NCBI GenBank assembly: GCA_018340375.1
Contig: JAFFJZ010000014.1
Coordinates: 2,852,001-2,916,000 of the forward strand
Length of the DNA: 64,000 nucleotides
Direction: 5' to 3'
DNA from: Gonatopus flavifemur
Lineage: Eukaryota > Arthropoda > Insecta > Hymenoptera > Dryinidae
In this document: positions 22,207-34,177 of the stretch, piece by piece
How the letters are laid out: each line of letters opens with the position of its first letter
Position numbering within the stretch: the first letter of the stretch is position 1
Notes under the pieces: model-generated
The model's database searches: none
What the model was told of the DNA's origin: nothing
Seen by the model: the letters and a program-made list of their open reading frames with translations, nothing else
Program-made: the position numbers and the translations under genes

Positions 22207-23592
22207 ATGTCACAAGACAACGGTGCGTGTCGGTACGTTGGCGAGAACACGTTCGATCGTTTTCAACGGAATATGGATCCAGGGAGATCTACCCCGATCC
22301 CTGGAGTGGATCAGGCTCACGTACCACTCCACAACGCATCGTATTGGAATCGCACAGACATGCCGTCTGCGATAAATGCGTTTGAGAATTCGCAATACGA
22401 TATGTCAGGAAGTCAGGTACATGCGTCTCACACGAGAGACGATACGTTGGTGCCTCCTGAAAATTATCGAGATACGAATGTGAATCCGTCGAATTACCAG
22501 TGAAACATCCCAGTGTCGCAACGGGTTAACTATGCACCGCGAAGTGAAGGAATCGTTTCGGGACCGGGATTTGCGTTGCCGCGTTTTCCGAATATACGAG
22601 AGACAAGGCCGCCGTTTGTCGGTCATGCAGATCACGCGGGGCCGCGGTTCACAACCGCGCCACAGGGGGCTTCGCTATCTACCGGTTCGTACCAACCTCC
22701 GAATTATTCTGTGCCGCTGGCACACGGAGTTAATGCGAACTCCGCTGGAGGGCCTTACCTCCCTCCGTACGACCCAGTGTTTACAATGTTACATGAGATG
22801 ATACGTCAGAACTCTAATATCACACAACAGCTACTCCAATCACAGAAGGAGTTTCATGTGATGCCGGATTCTTCCAAATCTGTTCCTACGTTCAAGGGAG
22901 AAGAAGGACCGCTGGAAGCAAAGCTGTGGCTTCGACAAGTCGAGACAGCGACGAAAGCCAATCAATGGCCGGATTCTTTCACACTTCAGACGGCGAAGAA
23001 TCAACTTGAGGGAGCAGCACAATCATGGTATCGAGGCTCTCCAGGTGACCTTGCCGAGTGGAATACGTTCCGCACTAAGTTTAAGACTGCGTTTATGCAG
23101 GATACGTGTAGAAGTGAGGCTTGGGATAAAATGCAAGCTAGATTACAAAAGCCTGAAGGATCTATCGCAGCTTATTTCTACGACAAAACTGGTTTTTGTC
23201 GTCCGTTGGAAATGTCGTTTTTGGGAGTCAAAGATCACGTCGCAGATGGGCTCATTTCACGAAAAATTATGAGATACGTAAACACCATACATTGCGACAA
23301 CGAAAATCAGCTGTTTGCAAGAATGACAGGATACGAGACGAGACTCAAGAACTTCAATCTTAATCATTCACAGGGCGAGAAGAAAAATGAGAAAAGAGAA
23401 CTTTCTGCGAACCCTGAAACGAAGAAAATAACTTCAGATGAAAAATTGAGTGGCAAAAGTGTTGTGGGTGCTAATCTCGAGTGTTTTAATTGTCAGGGAA
23501 AGGGACACATGCCACGTGATTGTCCTCAGCCGCGTCGTGAGCGTACATGTGGTCGTTGTTAGGAAAAAGGTCACGGCACGAAAGATTGTTTA
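22207..23592 (+). pseudogene. Ty3/gypsy gag with two in-frame stops
   Basis: A single reading frame from ATG 22207 (MSQDNGACRYVGEN). It has a Pro/Asn/Tyr-rich N-terminus, a retrotransposon gag core (EGAAQSWYRGSPGDLAEW) and two CCHC knuckles at the end (CFNCQGKGHMPRDC and C-x2-C-x4-H-x4-C). In-frame stops occur at 22501-22503 (TGA) and inside the second knuckle at 23560-23562 (TAG). It encoded the particle protein; no longer complete. Confidence 0.8.
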
Positions 23593-24120
23593 AAACCGAC
23601 ACCCGTGAGTGATGGTGAAGTGCATATGGTGAATGCGATTCACAACGAAGCGAGTCTCAAATATGTTAAAACGGTGAAAGTGAATGGAATACCAATAACA
23701 GCGTTCATAGACAACGGAAGTTCCGATTGCACGATCACGGCAATTACCGCAATTACGATCGAACTAAATATTGAACGTGTAAACAGTGAATTGTACGGTT
23801 TTGGTGAAAATAGTTCGGTGAAATCACCCGGTATCGTACGGGCCAACCTTATTGTGGACGGAGTTAGTGGTCAAAATATTGTGATGCGGGTTGTTCCCGA
23901 TATTGTGCAGAAATGGCTTGTAATTATTGTTCGTACGTTTACTGATCTACCACACATTGCTTATGTGAAAATCGGTGACAAGTTTAAATTTCACGAAGTG
24001 TCACCATTAGATTCGATCCAAAACGAATTCGAAAAAACAATAAGTTATCGTCCAGTTTCCATGCGTGAGGAAAAATTGAAACCCGGAAGCGTGAAATTCA
24101 TTGATGGTCCGTATCGGTGA
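23593..24120 (+). pseudogene. Ty3/gypsy protease region
   Basis: Follows gag in the same frame. The retropepsin motif reads FIDNGSSDCTI, where D-S/T-G is normal, so the active site is altered by one residue. The frame ends at 24118-24120, and the linker to RT continues in another frame (about 24101-24433: VNTDESVTPEQRQELLQLLNKH), showing a one-base shift. Confidence 0.65.
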
Positions 24121-24327
24121 AGAAAGTCTGCCAATGGGCGTGCTCAGCCTTGGTCCAACGAAGATGCGTCGAAACCAGGCGCTCGATTCCCACATATTGT
24201 CGATCGAGCCAGTCAACGTGGTTCCTCTAAGGGAAGAACCTATCACCTCCGAGGAGGTCAACACGGATGAGTCCGTCACACCTGAGCAACGACAGGAGTT
24301 GTTGCAACTACTCAACAAACATCGAGA

Positions 24328-25000
24328 ATGCGTTTCCAAGGATATCACCGAATTGGGATGTACAAATTTGGTAGAAATGTCACGGAAAATGTCACGGAAA
24401 CGTCCTCCCCTTACGCGAGTCCTGTACTTTTAGTTGAAAAGAAATCCGGTGAATCGAGACTTGTTGTGGATTATCAAAAGTTAAATGCGCAGACCGAGCG
24501 GGTGAACTTTCCTTTACCAAGTATTGACGAATATTTTGAAGCTATGTCCGGGAGTAGGATTTTCGCGACGCTCGATTTAGCGAACGGGTACCTACAAATG
24601 CCGTTGAAACCGGAAGTACGTTGTAAGACCGCGTTTATTACTCCCGACGAGACAGGGGAATTTACGCGTGTGGTTTTTGGTTTGATGAATGCCCCATTTT
24701 ATTTTTCAAAAATGATGGAGCAAGCTCTGGGTCCGTTACGGAACAAAATATTGTTATTTTATCTTGATGATATTCTTGTAATGGCGCGCGATTGGTGTGA
24801 ACTCATGTCGAGATTGCGTTCGGTGTTTCAGGCTCTGATTCGGGCGGGATTAACTTCAAAGTTGGAGAAGTGTCATTTTGGAATGTCGAGGGTGGAGTTT
24901 CTCAGATTCGTTGTAAGTGCGAGCGGAATAGAACCGGGTCCAAATGAGGCGCGCGCAATCGCCGAATTTCCAAGACCGAAAAAATGCGCACGAGGTGCGA
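24328..25000 (+). pseudogene. Ty3/gypsy reverse transcriptase, N-terminally deleted
   Basis: RT palm and fingers: SRLVVDYQKLNAQT, FATLDLANGYLQMPL, VVFGLMNAPFYFSKMM and the catalytic YLDDILVMA. The conserved lead-in between the linker and SPYASPVLLVEKK is missing. At 24376-24402 two near copies of ATGTCACGGAAA mark an apparent internal deletion of roughly 100 bp. A one-base change in an A run near 24980 moves the thumb and RNase H into the next frame. Confidence 0.8.
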
Positions 25001-27127
25001 CGATTTATAGGAATGACAAGCTTCTTCCGACGCTTTGTTCCGGGTTTCGCAGGGGTAGCCGCTCCTTTGAACGACCTTACTCGTGCAAATGCGATATTTG
25101 AGTGGACCGAGGAACATGAGAACGCGTACAATACTCTGAGGGGAACTCTTTCGTCGAGTCCTGTTTTGGCTGTGTTTTCTCCTCGTGCAAGCGAAACAGA
25201 ATTGCACACGGACGCGAGCAGCGAGGGATTGGGAGCGATGCTGTTGCAGAGCGATGAGTCGGGAAAATTACGATTAGTATACGCGATAAGTCGCCGTACT
25301 TCCGAAATCGAGTCACGCTACCATTCGAGCAAGCTGGAGTTGTTGGCGATAGTGTGGGCCGTGGAACGCTTGCGCGTGTTCCTTATTGGATTGACGTTTG
25401 AGATTATCACCGATTGTCAGGCTCTAATCTTTTTGAATACGAATAAGACGACCAATCCCCAGGTTGCTCGATGGTCGAATACTCTTTGCGAATATGATTT
25501 TCATGTTAAACATAGGAAGGGAGAAAGCATGGAACATGTCGATGCGATATCACGAGCTCCCGTGGATGATTCGTCAGAAGCGGAGAGGCAAGCGAGTATT
25601 TTCGTGATTAATACGAGCGAAAACGAGATTTTAGTACATCAGCGATCAGACGAAGCGCTGGAGAAAAAATCAAAATATTGGAAAAAAACGTTTATGAGCG
25701 AACGAAACGTGAAAAACAGGGAATTTCTGGATACTGGATTACGTGATGGGATTTTGTATAGAACCGAGGAACGCGATGGGCAAGAAGTAAGATTGTACGC
25801 TGTTCCTAAAGTCATGCGTAAGTCACTTTTGATCCGATTTCACGATCAGTCGAGTCATCTTGGTATTGATAAGACGTTGTCGCGATTGAGACGGTATTAT
25901 TATTTCCCGAGGATGCGTAATTGTGTGGCACAGCACATAGCACACGGTTTACCCTGCATTCTCAACAAAAAACCGCGAGGGAAACAGCCCGGAGAGCTAC
26001 ACCCTATACCTGTAGGAAATCGTCCCTTCGCGATTGTACATATGGACCATTTAGGGCCGTTTCCGGAAAGTGCCAGGGGGAATAAGCATGTACTTGTAAT
26101 GACCGATAATCCGACAAAATTTGTTGTTCTCTACGCTGTAAGAAGTACGGATGCTGCGTCTACGGTTAAAAGGACGGCATTACTCATTGATCAGTTCGGA
26201 GCGCCGAATCGAATAATTTGCGATAGGGAAACCGCTTTCACGTCTGAGTGTTTTGCTAAGCTTTGTGATAAGCACGGAATCAGATTGACATTCAATTCGA
26301 GTCGTCATCCGCAGGCAAACGGTCTCGTTGAGAGAATGAACCAGACGATTCTGGCTCCTATGAAAATCGCCGCCGATAATGATGGATCCACACAATGGGA
26401 TCGGAGTTTGAAACAGCTTGCGCGCGACGTGAATTCCTCTATCAATAAGACCACGGGATGTGCGTCATATGAAGCGCTATTCGGCTACTTACCACGATTT
26501 TCTGGAGGCCGAGTCCGCGAATTGACCGAGAGTTGTGGAACATACCGCATTCCGAGCGAGGTCCAACAAGAAGTGCGACAGGCGATTCAAGAAGCGCAAG
26601 AGGAATATGAGCGCCGATACGATGCGAAACGTAGAGTAAATGTGAAATTTGAAATCGGCGATATTATATTTATCAGTTCCAACCCTGTCGCGACAGGGGA
26701 AAGTACAAAATTACAACCGAGATATGAAGGCCCTTTTGTAGTCACTCAAATCCTACCGGGCGGAACATACGCGATTGAAAAACTGACAAATAAGCGCCGG
26801 ACAAAACAGCGTCTCACCACACATGTATCACAAATGAAAATCTGGCGAGGTCAAGACCTGCATGAAGGAATGAAAAATTGTGATTCGGATAGCAATGATA
26901 GTGAATCGGATCCAGAAAATGAAGCGAGCGAGTCGCTAAATATGAACAAGCGACACACAAAAATCGACGATCCTAATGAATCTCGTAGAACGAAAAGTAA
27001 TGTAACGGTTTCCACACAAGTGTCAATGCGCGAGAAGAAGAAACCGAATTACCTTAAGGATTATGTTCAAGGACTAGGATTAAGGCCACGAAATACAAAT
27101 GTCGGAAAATACAAAATGTATTATTAA
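24975..27127 (+). pseudogene. Ty3/gypsy RNase H, integrase and C-terminal domain
   Basis: About 717 codons without a stop. It starts at the connection region (NAHEVRRFIGMTSFFRRFVPG). RNase H is marked by LHTDASSEGLGAML. The zinc-finger region is followed by the integrase core with MDHLGPF, CDRETAFTS and LVERMNQTI (D, D, E). A GPY/F-type module closes it (LQPRYEGPFVV, LPGGTYAIEKL), then a charged tail. Normally part of one Gag-Pol protein; here it lacks a start and is separated from RT by a frameshift. It is the best-kept part of the element. Confidence 0.85.
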
Positions 27128-27211
27128 CTTTGTTCTATTTTGTTTACGATAAGAATAATCTTCAAATTTTTTGTATTCTTGAGGGACCAAGAAAAGGTTA
27201 AGTTGGCCGAA
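27128..27211 (+). other. Ty3/gypsy 3' untranslated stretch before the LTR
   Basis: 84 bp between the pol stop and the LTR. GAGGGACCAAGAAAAGG is the only purine-rich tract and may be the polypurine primer, although it lies about 14 bp before TGTTAG. Confidence 0.4.
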
Positions 27212-27517
27212 TGTTAGAAATTTCGGTCCACCATTATGAAGAGGGCATTGGTTGACGCCAACCAATGTAATTTTTAAGAACGCACCCTTAGTAAAAAGGT
27301 AGAGGGCGATCCGAACGAGGTGCTACGAGGAGCTCGTGGAGGCAGGCAGTCGTTTTTAAAAAGTTTACGAGGCGACAAAAATCGAGAGTGAGAAATGCGA
27401 CCTCTCTTTTATAGAAACCTGTGATATCAAGGCCGGTGTTAATTAATAAATCAGAATATCAGTAAATTCGTTGACTATTCATTCGAGAAACCTATCTCAA
27501 TTGTCTTTATTCCAACA
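27212..27517 (+). repeat. Ty3/gypsy 3' LTR, 306 bp
   Basis: TGTTAGAAATTTCGG at the start and TTTATTCCAACA at the end, TGTT...AACA inverted ends. The last 170 bp match the 5' LTR remnant at 20497-20667. The RTE LINE begins immediately afterwards. Confidence 0.8.
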
Positions 27518-27538
27518 GAACGGAAACCGAAGAATGGG

Positions 27539-29951
27539 ATGGGGAAGAGAAACAACATTCTTCGAGTCGGAGCGTGGAATGTTAGATCACTGAGGCAAGC
27601 GGGAAAATTAGAAAATTTGAAATTAGAAATAAATAGGTTGAATATAGACGTAATGGGGATTAGCGAAATGAGATGGCCACAAGAGGGCGATTTCTGGAGT
27701 GGGGATTATAGAATAATTCAAACAGGATCAAAGAACGGTCAAGCAGGTGTAGGAATCGTAATGCACAAAAGAGTAGGAAATAGAATAGAAAATTATTTGC
27801 AACTTAATGAACGTGTAATGATGGTTAGAATCAGAACAAAACCGGTAGACACAGTCATAGTCCAAGTATACATGCCCACATCTGCATATTCGGAGGAAGA
27901 TATTGAAAAAACGTACGAAGAAATAGAAGTGATAGAATATGTGAAGGGAGGAGAGAATTTGATAGTGATGGGGGATTGGAATGCGGTAGTAGGACAAGGA
28001 AAAGAGGACGATATAATAGGAGATTTTGCGTTAGGGGGGAGGAACGATAGAGGACAATGTTGAGTCGAACTTTGTGAAAATCATAAGATGGTTATCACAG
28101 ACACTTCATTTCGAAATCATCCAAGGAGAATCTACACTCGGAAAATGCGAGGCAATACAGCAAGATACCAAATTGATTACATATTAGTGAAACAAAGATT
28201 CAGAAACCAAGTGAAAAACTGTAAAACTTATCCCAGTGCAGATATGGATAGTGATCATAATATGTTGATGATGAAATGTTCTCTGAAATTCAAATCTCTG
28301 AAGAAGAAAAGGAAAATGCAAAAAAGATGGAATTTAAAGAACCTTGAGCAAAAACAAACACATGAGGCATTCGACAAAATGTTGGATGAAAAATTGGGAG
28401 ATCAAAACGAGAAAGACTCAAGAATAGAGAGGAGATGGACAAAGATGAAGGGGAATATTAGAGAATGTGCGGATAAGATCTTTGAGGAGAATAGAGTAGA
28501 ACCTAAAAACCCATGGATAACGGGGGAAATTTCAGAATTGATGAATGAAAGAAGAAAATACAAGAATAATGATAGCCAAGAAGGCCAGCAACGATACAAA
28601 TCATTGAAAAATGAAATAATAAGAGAATCGAGGAAAGCAAAAGAACAGTGGTTAGAAGAGAAATGTCAGGAAATAGAAATAAGATTGCATTTAGGGAAAA
28701 TAGATGAAGCATATAGGATTATTGAAAGATTTTTCGGACAAATGAAATCTAGAAGCAATAAGATTAGAAACTCTCTAGAACGACAATTGATGAAAACGGA
28801 ACAGGAAATAGAACAGTGGATCAATCATTCGGAAGACTTGTATAGAGGAACCGATGATATAGCACTTTTAGAGAAGGAGGAGGATGTAGATGAGGAAGAG
28901 TTGAGAGATTCGATATTGAGATCAGAATTCAACAAGGCTTTGGAAGAATTGAAAAATAATAGAGCGCCAGGCATAGATGGCATAAGTGCGGACCTTATGG
29001 AAGCCTCCAGTGAAGGAACTCGTGACGCACTGTTTGAATTGATGAGAGATATGTACGGAAGAGGAGAAGTACCGGAAGATTTCCAAAAGAATAAAATTGT
29101 CGCTATCCCGAACAAACAAGGGGCAGACAAATGCGAGAACTACGAAACGATTAGTTTAACCTCACATGCTTCGAAAATACTGACCAGAATTATATACAGG
29201 AGGATGGAAAATAAAATCGAGAGTAAATTGGCAGAAGATCAATTTGGTTTCAGAAAAAATAGGGGAACGCGAGAAGCAATTTTAGCACTTAGGGCAGTGA
29301 TACAGAAAAGGATAGCGCTGAAGAAATCTGTGTACATAGGTTTTGTAGATATACAGAAGGCTTTCGATAATGTGGACTGGGAGAAGATGTTTGCGATCCT
29401 GGAGAAGGTGGGAATGAATTATAAAGATAGAAGAATAATATACAAATTATATAAGAATCAAAGTGCAATAATAGACATAGAGGGTCAGGGAGGGGAAGCA
29501 CAAATAAGAAGAGGGGTGAGACAAGGATGCTCATTATCGCCACTGATTTTCAGTTTATATATAGAAGGAGCAATGAGCGAAGTGAAGGAGGAAATTTAAT
29601 CGGAATTACAGATTCAGGGAGAAAATATAAGTATGTTGAGATTCGCGGATGACATAGCTATACTTGCCACGAGTAGTACTGAGTTAGAAAATATTTTCAA
29701 CACTATGAGAACAATATTATTGGAAAACTATTGCATGAATATAAATAAAGACAAAACAAAATTCATGATGTGTACAGCAGCGAAAACAGCTAGAAGAACG
29801 AGAATCAAAATAGATACCGAGACAATTGAACAGGTGAAAGAATTCAAATATCTAGGAAGCATAATTACAGAGAACGGCAAAAGCGAAAGAGATATAAGAG
29901 CAAGAATAGCACAAGGGAAACAGGCTTTTTACCAAAAGGAAGAGTTATTAT
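27539..29951 (+). pseudogene. RTE-clade LINE endonuclease and reverse transcriptase, part 1
   Basis: A single frame broken only by TGA at 28061-28063 and TAA at 29597-29599. The apurinic-type endonuclease occupies the first ~240 residues (GAWNVRSL, ISEMRW, VMGDWNAVVG, DSDHNMLM). RT follows a charged linker: NNRAPGIDGISADL, QFGFRKNRGTREA, YIGFVDIQKAFDNVDW, RRGVRQGCSLSPL and catalytic FADDIAIL near 29642. Proteins of this type are often mis-annotated as craniofacial development protein 2-like. The enzyme nicks target DNA and primes reverse transcription. With two stops and one insertion it is recently dead. Confidence 0.9.
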
Positions 29952-30325
29952 CCCAGACAGCACAGAAAGTTCTCTGTATGTTTCGGAAACGTACTCTTGG
30001 TTCTGCGTGTTTCGGTCTCCATGGAATAGGTTTTCCAAACGTTTGAAGTATCTTCCCTTTTGATGCTCCTGATTGAGTTCTGAGCACGTTCTTTTTATCT
30101 ACTACGGGATGTTCTCGCCATGTCTTCCAAACGTCCTTTCATGAAAACTACCCTTCAAAAACACAAAATCACACGGTGGACATGAATGGAACTAAACGGG
30201 ACATTTGCATGTCCCTGGGACGTACATGTGACGTTCTTAGAACATCTTGAGACGTTATTTGCACGTTCCCTTTGTAACCAAGTACGTTTTCGGAACCTTC
30301 AAAAAACCTCCCGGTGCTGTATGGG
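29952..30325. mobile_element. MITE inside the RTE LINE, 374 bp
   Basis: Termini CCCAGACAGCAC and GGTGCTGTATGGG. TAT flanks both sides. Removing the element and one TAT rejoins the LINE frame exactly (ELLCSKH across the join), and 377 bp accounts for the observed frame change. A partial copy lies in the Tigger-like intron at 1550-1720. Member of the CCCANACAGCACA family. Confidence 0.9.
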
Positions 30326-30750
30326 TATGCTCGAAACACATGAGCTTGGAAGGAAGGAAGGAATTCTTGAAAAGTTATGTTTGGAGCACAGCATTAAATG
30401 GTTGCGAAACTTGGACAATGGGGAAAACTGATCAACGAAGACTTGAAGTTTTTGAAATGTGGTGTTATAGGAGGATGCTGAGAAAAAAATGGATAGACAA
30501 AGTCAAAAATGAAGAAGTACTCGAGCAGATAAATGAGGGAAGAAATCTTTTGAAACACATCGTGAAAAGGAGGAGCAATCTTATAGCACACACATTACGG
30601 CATGGGAGTTTATTGAAAACGATATTGGAAGGGAAAATGAATGGTAAAACTGGTAAAGGTAGACCTGGAGCAAGTTATATGAAGCAAATCGTACAAGACA
30701 GGGGATGTAGTAGATATGTAGAAATTAAACGTTTGGCGGATAATAGATAG
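30326..30750 (+). pseudogene. RTE-clade LINE C-terminal region, part 2
   Basis: Continues the LINE polyprotein after the MITE: SYVWSTALNGCETW, RLEVFEMWCYRRML, then GRPGASYMKQIV. These are the conserved C-terminal motifs of RTE elements. Stop at 30748-30750. Confidence 0.85.
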
Positions 30751-30803
30751 GGGTGGAGGGTTTCATCAAACCAATCGTAAGACTGATTACTCCACGATGA
30801 TGA

Positions 30804-32130
30804 TAACCAATGAAGATCATCCCTTGAAAAATAGCGGGTTCTTACGATCTTGTGCTCCGGATATATGCTCGAAGTGACCGAATCAGGATTTTTAGTCAAG
30901 ATCTCGTCGTTCAATCACCCATAGAGGAAATTACAGCTCAATTTACTTATTATACCAATGAAAATCATCCCCTAAAAGAGAGAGGGTTGTTCTGACGACT
31001 TTGTGCCCCGGATACATGCTTGAACTGACCGAATTGGGATTTTTAGTGGACATCCCGTCCTTTCATCACCCATAGAAGAAATAAAGGCTGAATTTACTTA
31101 TTTTAACAATGAAAATCATCCCCTCGAAATAAGAGGGTTGTTCTGACGACCTTGCGCTTCGGATATATGCTTGAACTGACCGAATTAGGATCTTCAGGCA
31201 AGATCTCGTCGTTTCATCACCCATACAAGAAATGAGAGCTCAATTCACTTATTTCACCAATGAAAATCATCCCCTAAAAAGAAGAGGGTTGTTCTGATGA
31301 CCTTGTGCTCAAGATATATCCTTGAACTGACCGAATTGGGATGTTGAGTGAAGAGCTCGTCGTTTCATCATCCATAGAAAAAATTACAGGCCAATTCACT
31401 CATTTTCCCAATGAAAATCATCCCCTCAAAAGGAGAGGGTGGTTCTGAAGACCTTGCGCTTTGGATATATGCTCGAACCGAATGATTCAGGATTTTTAGT
31501 GCAGATGTCATCGTTTCATCACCCATAGAACAAATTGCAGCTCAATTGACTTATTTTACCAATGAAAATCATCCCCTAAAAAGGAGAGGGGTTGTTCTGA
31601 CGACTTTGTGCTTCGGATACATGCTTGAACTGACCGGATGAGGATTTTGAGTGAAGATCTCTTCGTTTCATCACCCATAGAAAGAATTACAACTCAATTT
31701 ACTTATTTTACCACTGAAAATCATCCCCTCAAAGAAAGAAGGTTGCTCTTACGACCTTGTGCTCTGGATATATCCTTTACCTGACCGAATTGGGATTTTG
31801 AGTGAAGATCTCGTCGTTTCATCCTCCATAGAAAAAATTACAGCTCAATTTACTTATTTTACCAATGAAAATCATCCCCTAAAAAGAGCAGGGTTGTTGT
31901 GACGACCTTGTGCTCTGGATATATCCTTGAACTGACCGAATTAAGATTTTGAGTGAGGATTTCGTCCTTTAATCACCCACAGAAAAAATGACAGGTCGAT
32001 TTACTTATTTTACCACAGAAAATCATCCCCTCAAAAGGAGAGGGTTGTTCGTACGATCTCGGCTTTTGGATATACGCTCACCCGACCGAATTAGGATTCT
32101 TCGTGATGGTTTCGTCATCCAATCTCATTT
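30804..32130 (+). repeat. 151-bp satellite array, right block (~9 copies)
   Basis: Same unit and same orientation as the left block. The GTTGTTCTG landmark or its variants fall at about 30838, 30986, 31137, 31288, 31439, 31591, 31742, 31893 and 32044, with steps of 148-152 bp. The first unit resumes within AACCAATGAAGATCATCC, next to the LINE tail. Confidence 0.95.
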
Positions 32131-32134
32131 GAAT

Positions 32135-32813
32135 AGGAAACCACACGGATGAATCACTTCACTCCGAGAGGTAAATTTACCCTCAAACAGTCGGAAGGTC
32201 GCTTTTCCAAATTGTTGATTCCGATGCGTGTTCGAACCTTCTCAATTCCTCCTCCTCTGATGTGGAATTCTTCCAATAATATCGCGATGCGCATTCCATT
32301 CCCAGTGTTTCCTGCACTAAAATAAACATCGCACCTCCAGCATCAACTTCTCTTTGCATTACATATAATTTCATCCCAGTCATTTCTGTATCCATTCCAT
32401 TCAGTATACAAATGATCGGTTCTCCCAAATACGTGATGTAATCACGTGTGCATGGATATATAATTCGTTGAATGTATGTATGCCATCCGTTTCATGTGCC
32501 TACGCAGCTTCTTCTCTTCCCCTTTTGCCGTCCGTTTAAACATACATGTTAATAACGGATCAAGGGGCGACCAGCTATCCCCTCTTAGATGCTGGGTACG
32601 CCCCTGGATTCTTTGGTTATCATATTTCCCTGCAATGTCATAATCTTCCGTTAAACCCGACTACAGAGACATCTGTGTTTACAATCCCACGGGGCCGTTG
32701 CCTCTCAATGTATCGCATTGTCATCGAACTTCAAGTTAGTGACTTTTCGGCAAAATTGAATTTCTGCAAATCGATTATTCTGAAGAATCGACCCTTACCG
32801 AAATTGACATCTT
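32135..32813 (-). repeat. Right ~680-bp inverted terminal repeat of the satellite composite
   Basis: Inverted match of 10998-11676. The inner edge is GGAAACCACACGG next to the satellite; the outer edge is near CCCTTACCGAAATTGACATC. No target duplication could be read with confidence. Confidence 0.9.
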
Positions 32814-33453
32814 TTCGACTATTCACTTCTGCCTGGGAAAACTTCTCTTTTTAGTAAGGGAATCAACTTCCCTGTATGCGCATTTTTTACGAATCAAGTG
32901 TGATCTTCCGATTCAAATATGCCTTAGCCCCAGTACTTCTCCCACGTACAATACCTCACTCATGTAATTATGATCTATACAGAAGTGATAAGACCGTCGG
33001 TAAAATCTTCACCATGATTCATTCCGAATCCCCATCACATCGATTTCATATCGATTCCACATCGAAACAACATCGATGGAACATCAATGAACATGCTCTC
33101 TCCACTCCACGCTCTCAATCCCCTCCCCTTGGCCTGTCTGTCCCCTCCGTTAACCATTCCTCTTCCAAGTCACGCCTACTTCCTCCGCTTCCCGACGCCA
33201 GTGATGCCAGGAAAAACGGTGCGGACCATTGAACTTGTAATATACTGGAAGGCGCACCATTCAAAAATTTTTCGTCAAAGAGAGATAGTTGGGTACACTG
33301 TGCGAGAAAAAGAAGCAGATACCCTTTACACTCATCATCCCTTTTTAAGATGCATGTATTGAAATGAAACAACGCTATTTCATCTTGCATTTCACACTGA
33401 CGAAGAATCTCTTCTTCCATCCTACAGGAAATTTCGCCAGTGCTCTTTCCAGT
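32814..33453. other. Non-coding, with one arm of a small inverted repeat
   Basis: No gene recognised. 33190-33250 (GATGCCAGGAAAAACGGTGCG, TTGAACTTGTAATATACTGG) is inverted at 33931-34085, so these are the arms of an older element later split by two MITEs. ATCGAT-rich words at 33040-33080 resemble 63600-63680. Confidence 0.5.
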
Positions 33454-33922
33454 GGGTCGGTGCCGAATCAACGAAAAACCAAATCAACGAAAAAAAATTT
33501 ACTAGCAGTATGAAGTTGTCATCTTGTTGCAGTATGAAATGAAATTAGTCATAGATCATTGATTGAATTAAACGAAAATTCTTTATGTTCACCTGTTCAC
33601 TGCACCCGTTTATTACAGTAGACACGTAATTCATCATTCTAATAAAATTATTAATGATCCTCCTAATCGATCAGTACAATCAAACTGTTTCAAACGTCTG
33701 TAGAGAACGAAAATCGGTTTGTTGTTATAAACATAACCATACTATAATCATAAACATAACAAAGGGAAATTAAGTTTACCGTGGGGTTGTGTTAGCAAAT
33801 CAATGTTTTTTACTTTTCGTTTAATTTAATCAATGATCTATGACTAATTTCATTTCATACTGAAACAAAATGACAACTTCATACTGCAAGTAAATTTTTT
33901 TTCGTTGATTCGGCACCGACCC
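33454..33922. mobile_element. hAT-like MITE, 469 bp, GGGTCGGTGCC termini
   Basis: Long inverted repeats (GGGTCGGTGCCGAATCAACG and its complement, continuing through CAGTATGAA and TCATAGATCATTGATT). 8-bp flanks TTTCCAGT and TTCCCAGT differ at one base. Related in its first ~25 bp to the MITEs at 38023 and 63885. Confidence 0.8.
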
Positions 33923-33957
33923 TTCCCAGTATGTTATATAGTTCAATGGCGCGGACC

Positions 33958-34058
33958 GAGAAATCAGCCCCTCCATTGTTCACACAATGACACATTCGTG
34001 ACTCACATGCATACAAAAGTTTCATCGTGTGCACGGTAGAGGGGCTGATTTTTCAGTC
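33958..34058. mobile_element. Small MITE with GGAC(C/T)GA-AAATCAGCCCCTC termini
   Basis: About 101 bp with ~21-bp inverted ends. It splits the right arm of the inverted repeat shared with 33190-33250, whose uninterrupted left arm shows the sequence without it. Confidence 0.65.
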
Positions 34059-34177
34059 CACACCGTCTTTCCTGGCATCACTTACCCGACGCACAGTGGA
34101 CCGAAATCCACAAAAAGTGCTCAAAACTATATGGCGTCGTCTGATTCATGCATTGTTCTCAACTGAGGGATTTCGGG

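Larger units (their letters stand above)
27518..30803 (+). mobile_element. RTE-clade LINE, near full length
   Basis: One long ORF region from about 27539 to 30750, then a short 3' end finishing in a GATGATGATA microsatellite, the usual RTE tail, after which the 151-bp satellite resumes. A MITE splits the coding region at 29952-30325. Its left edge touches the gypsy 3' LTR. Confidence 0.8.
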
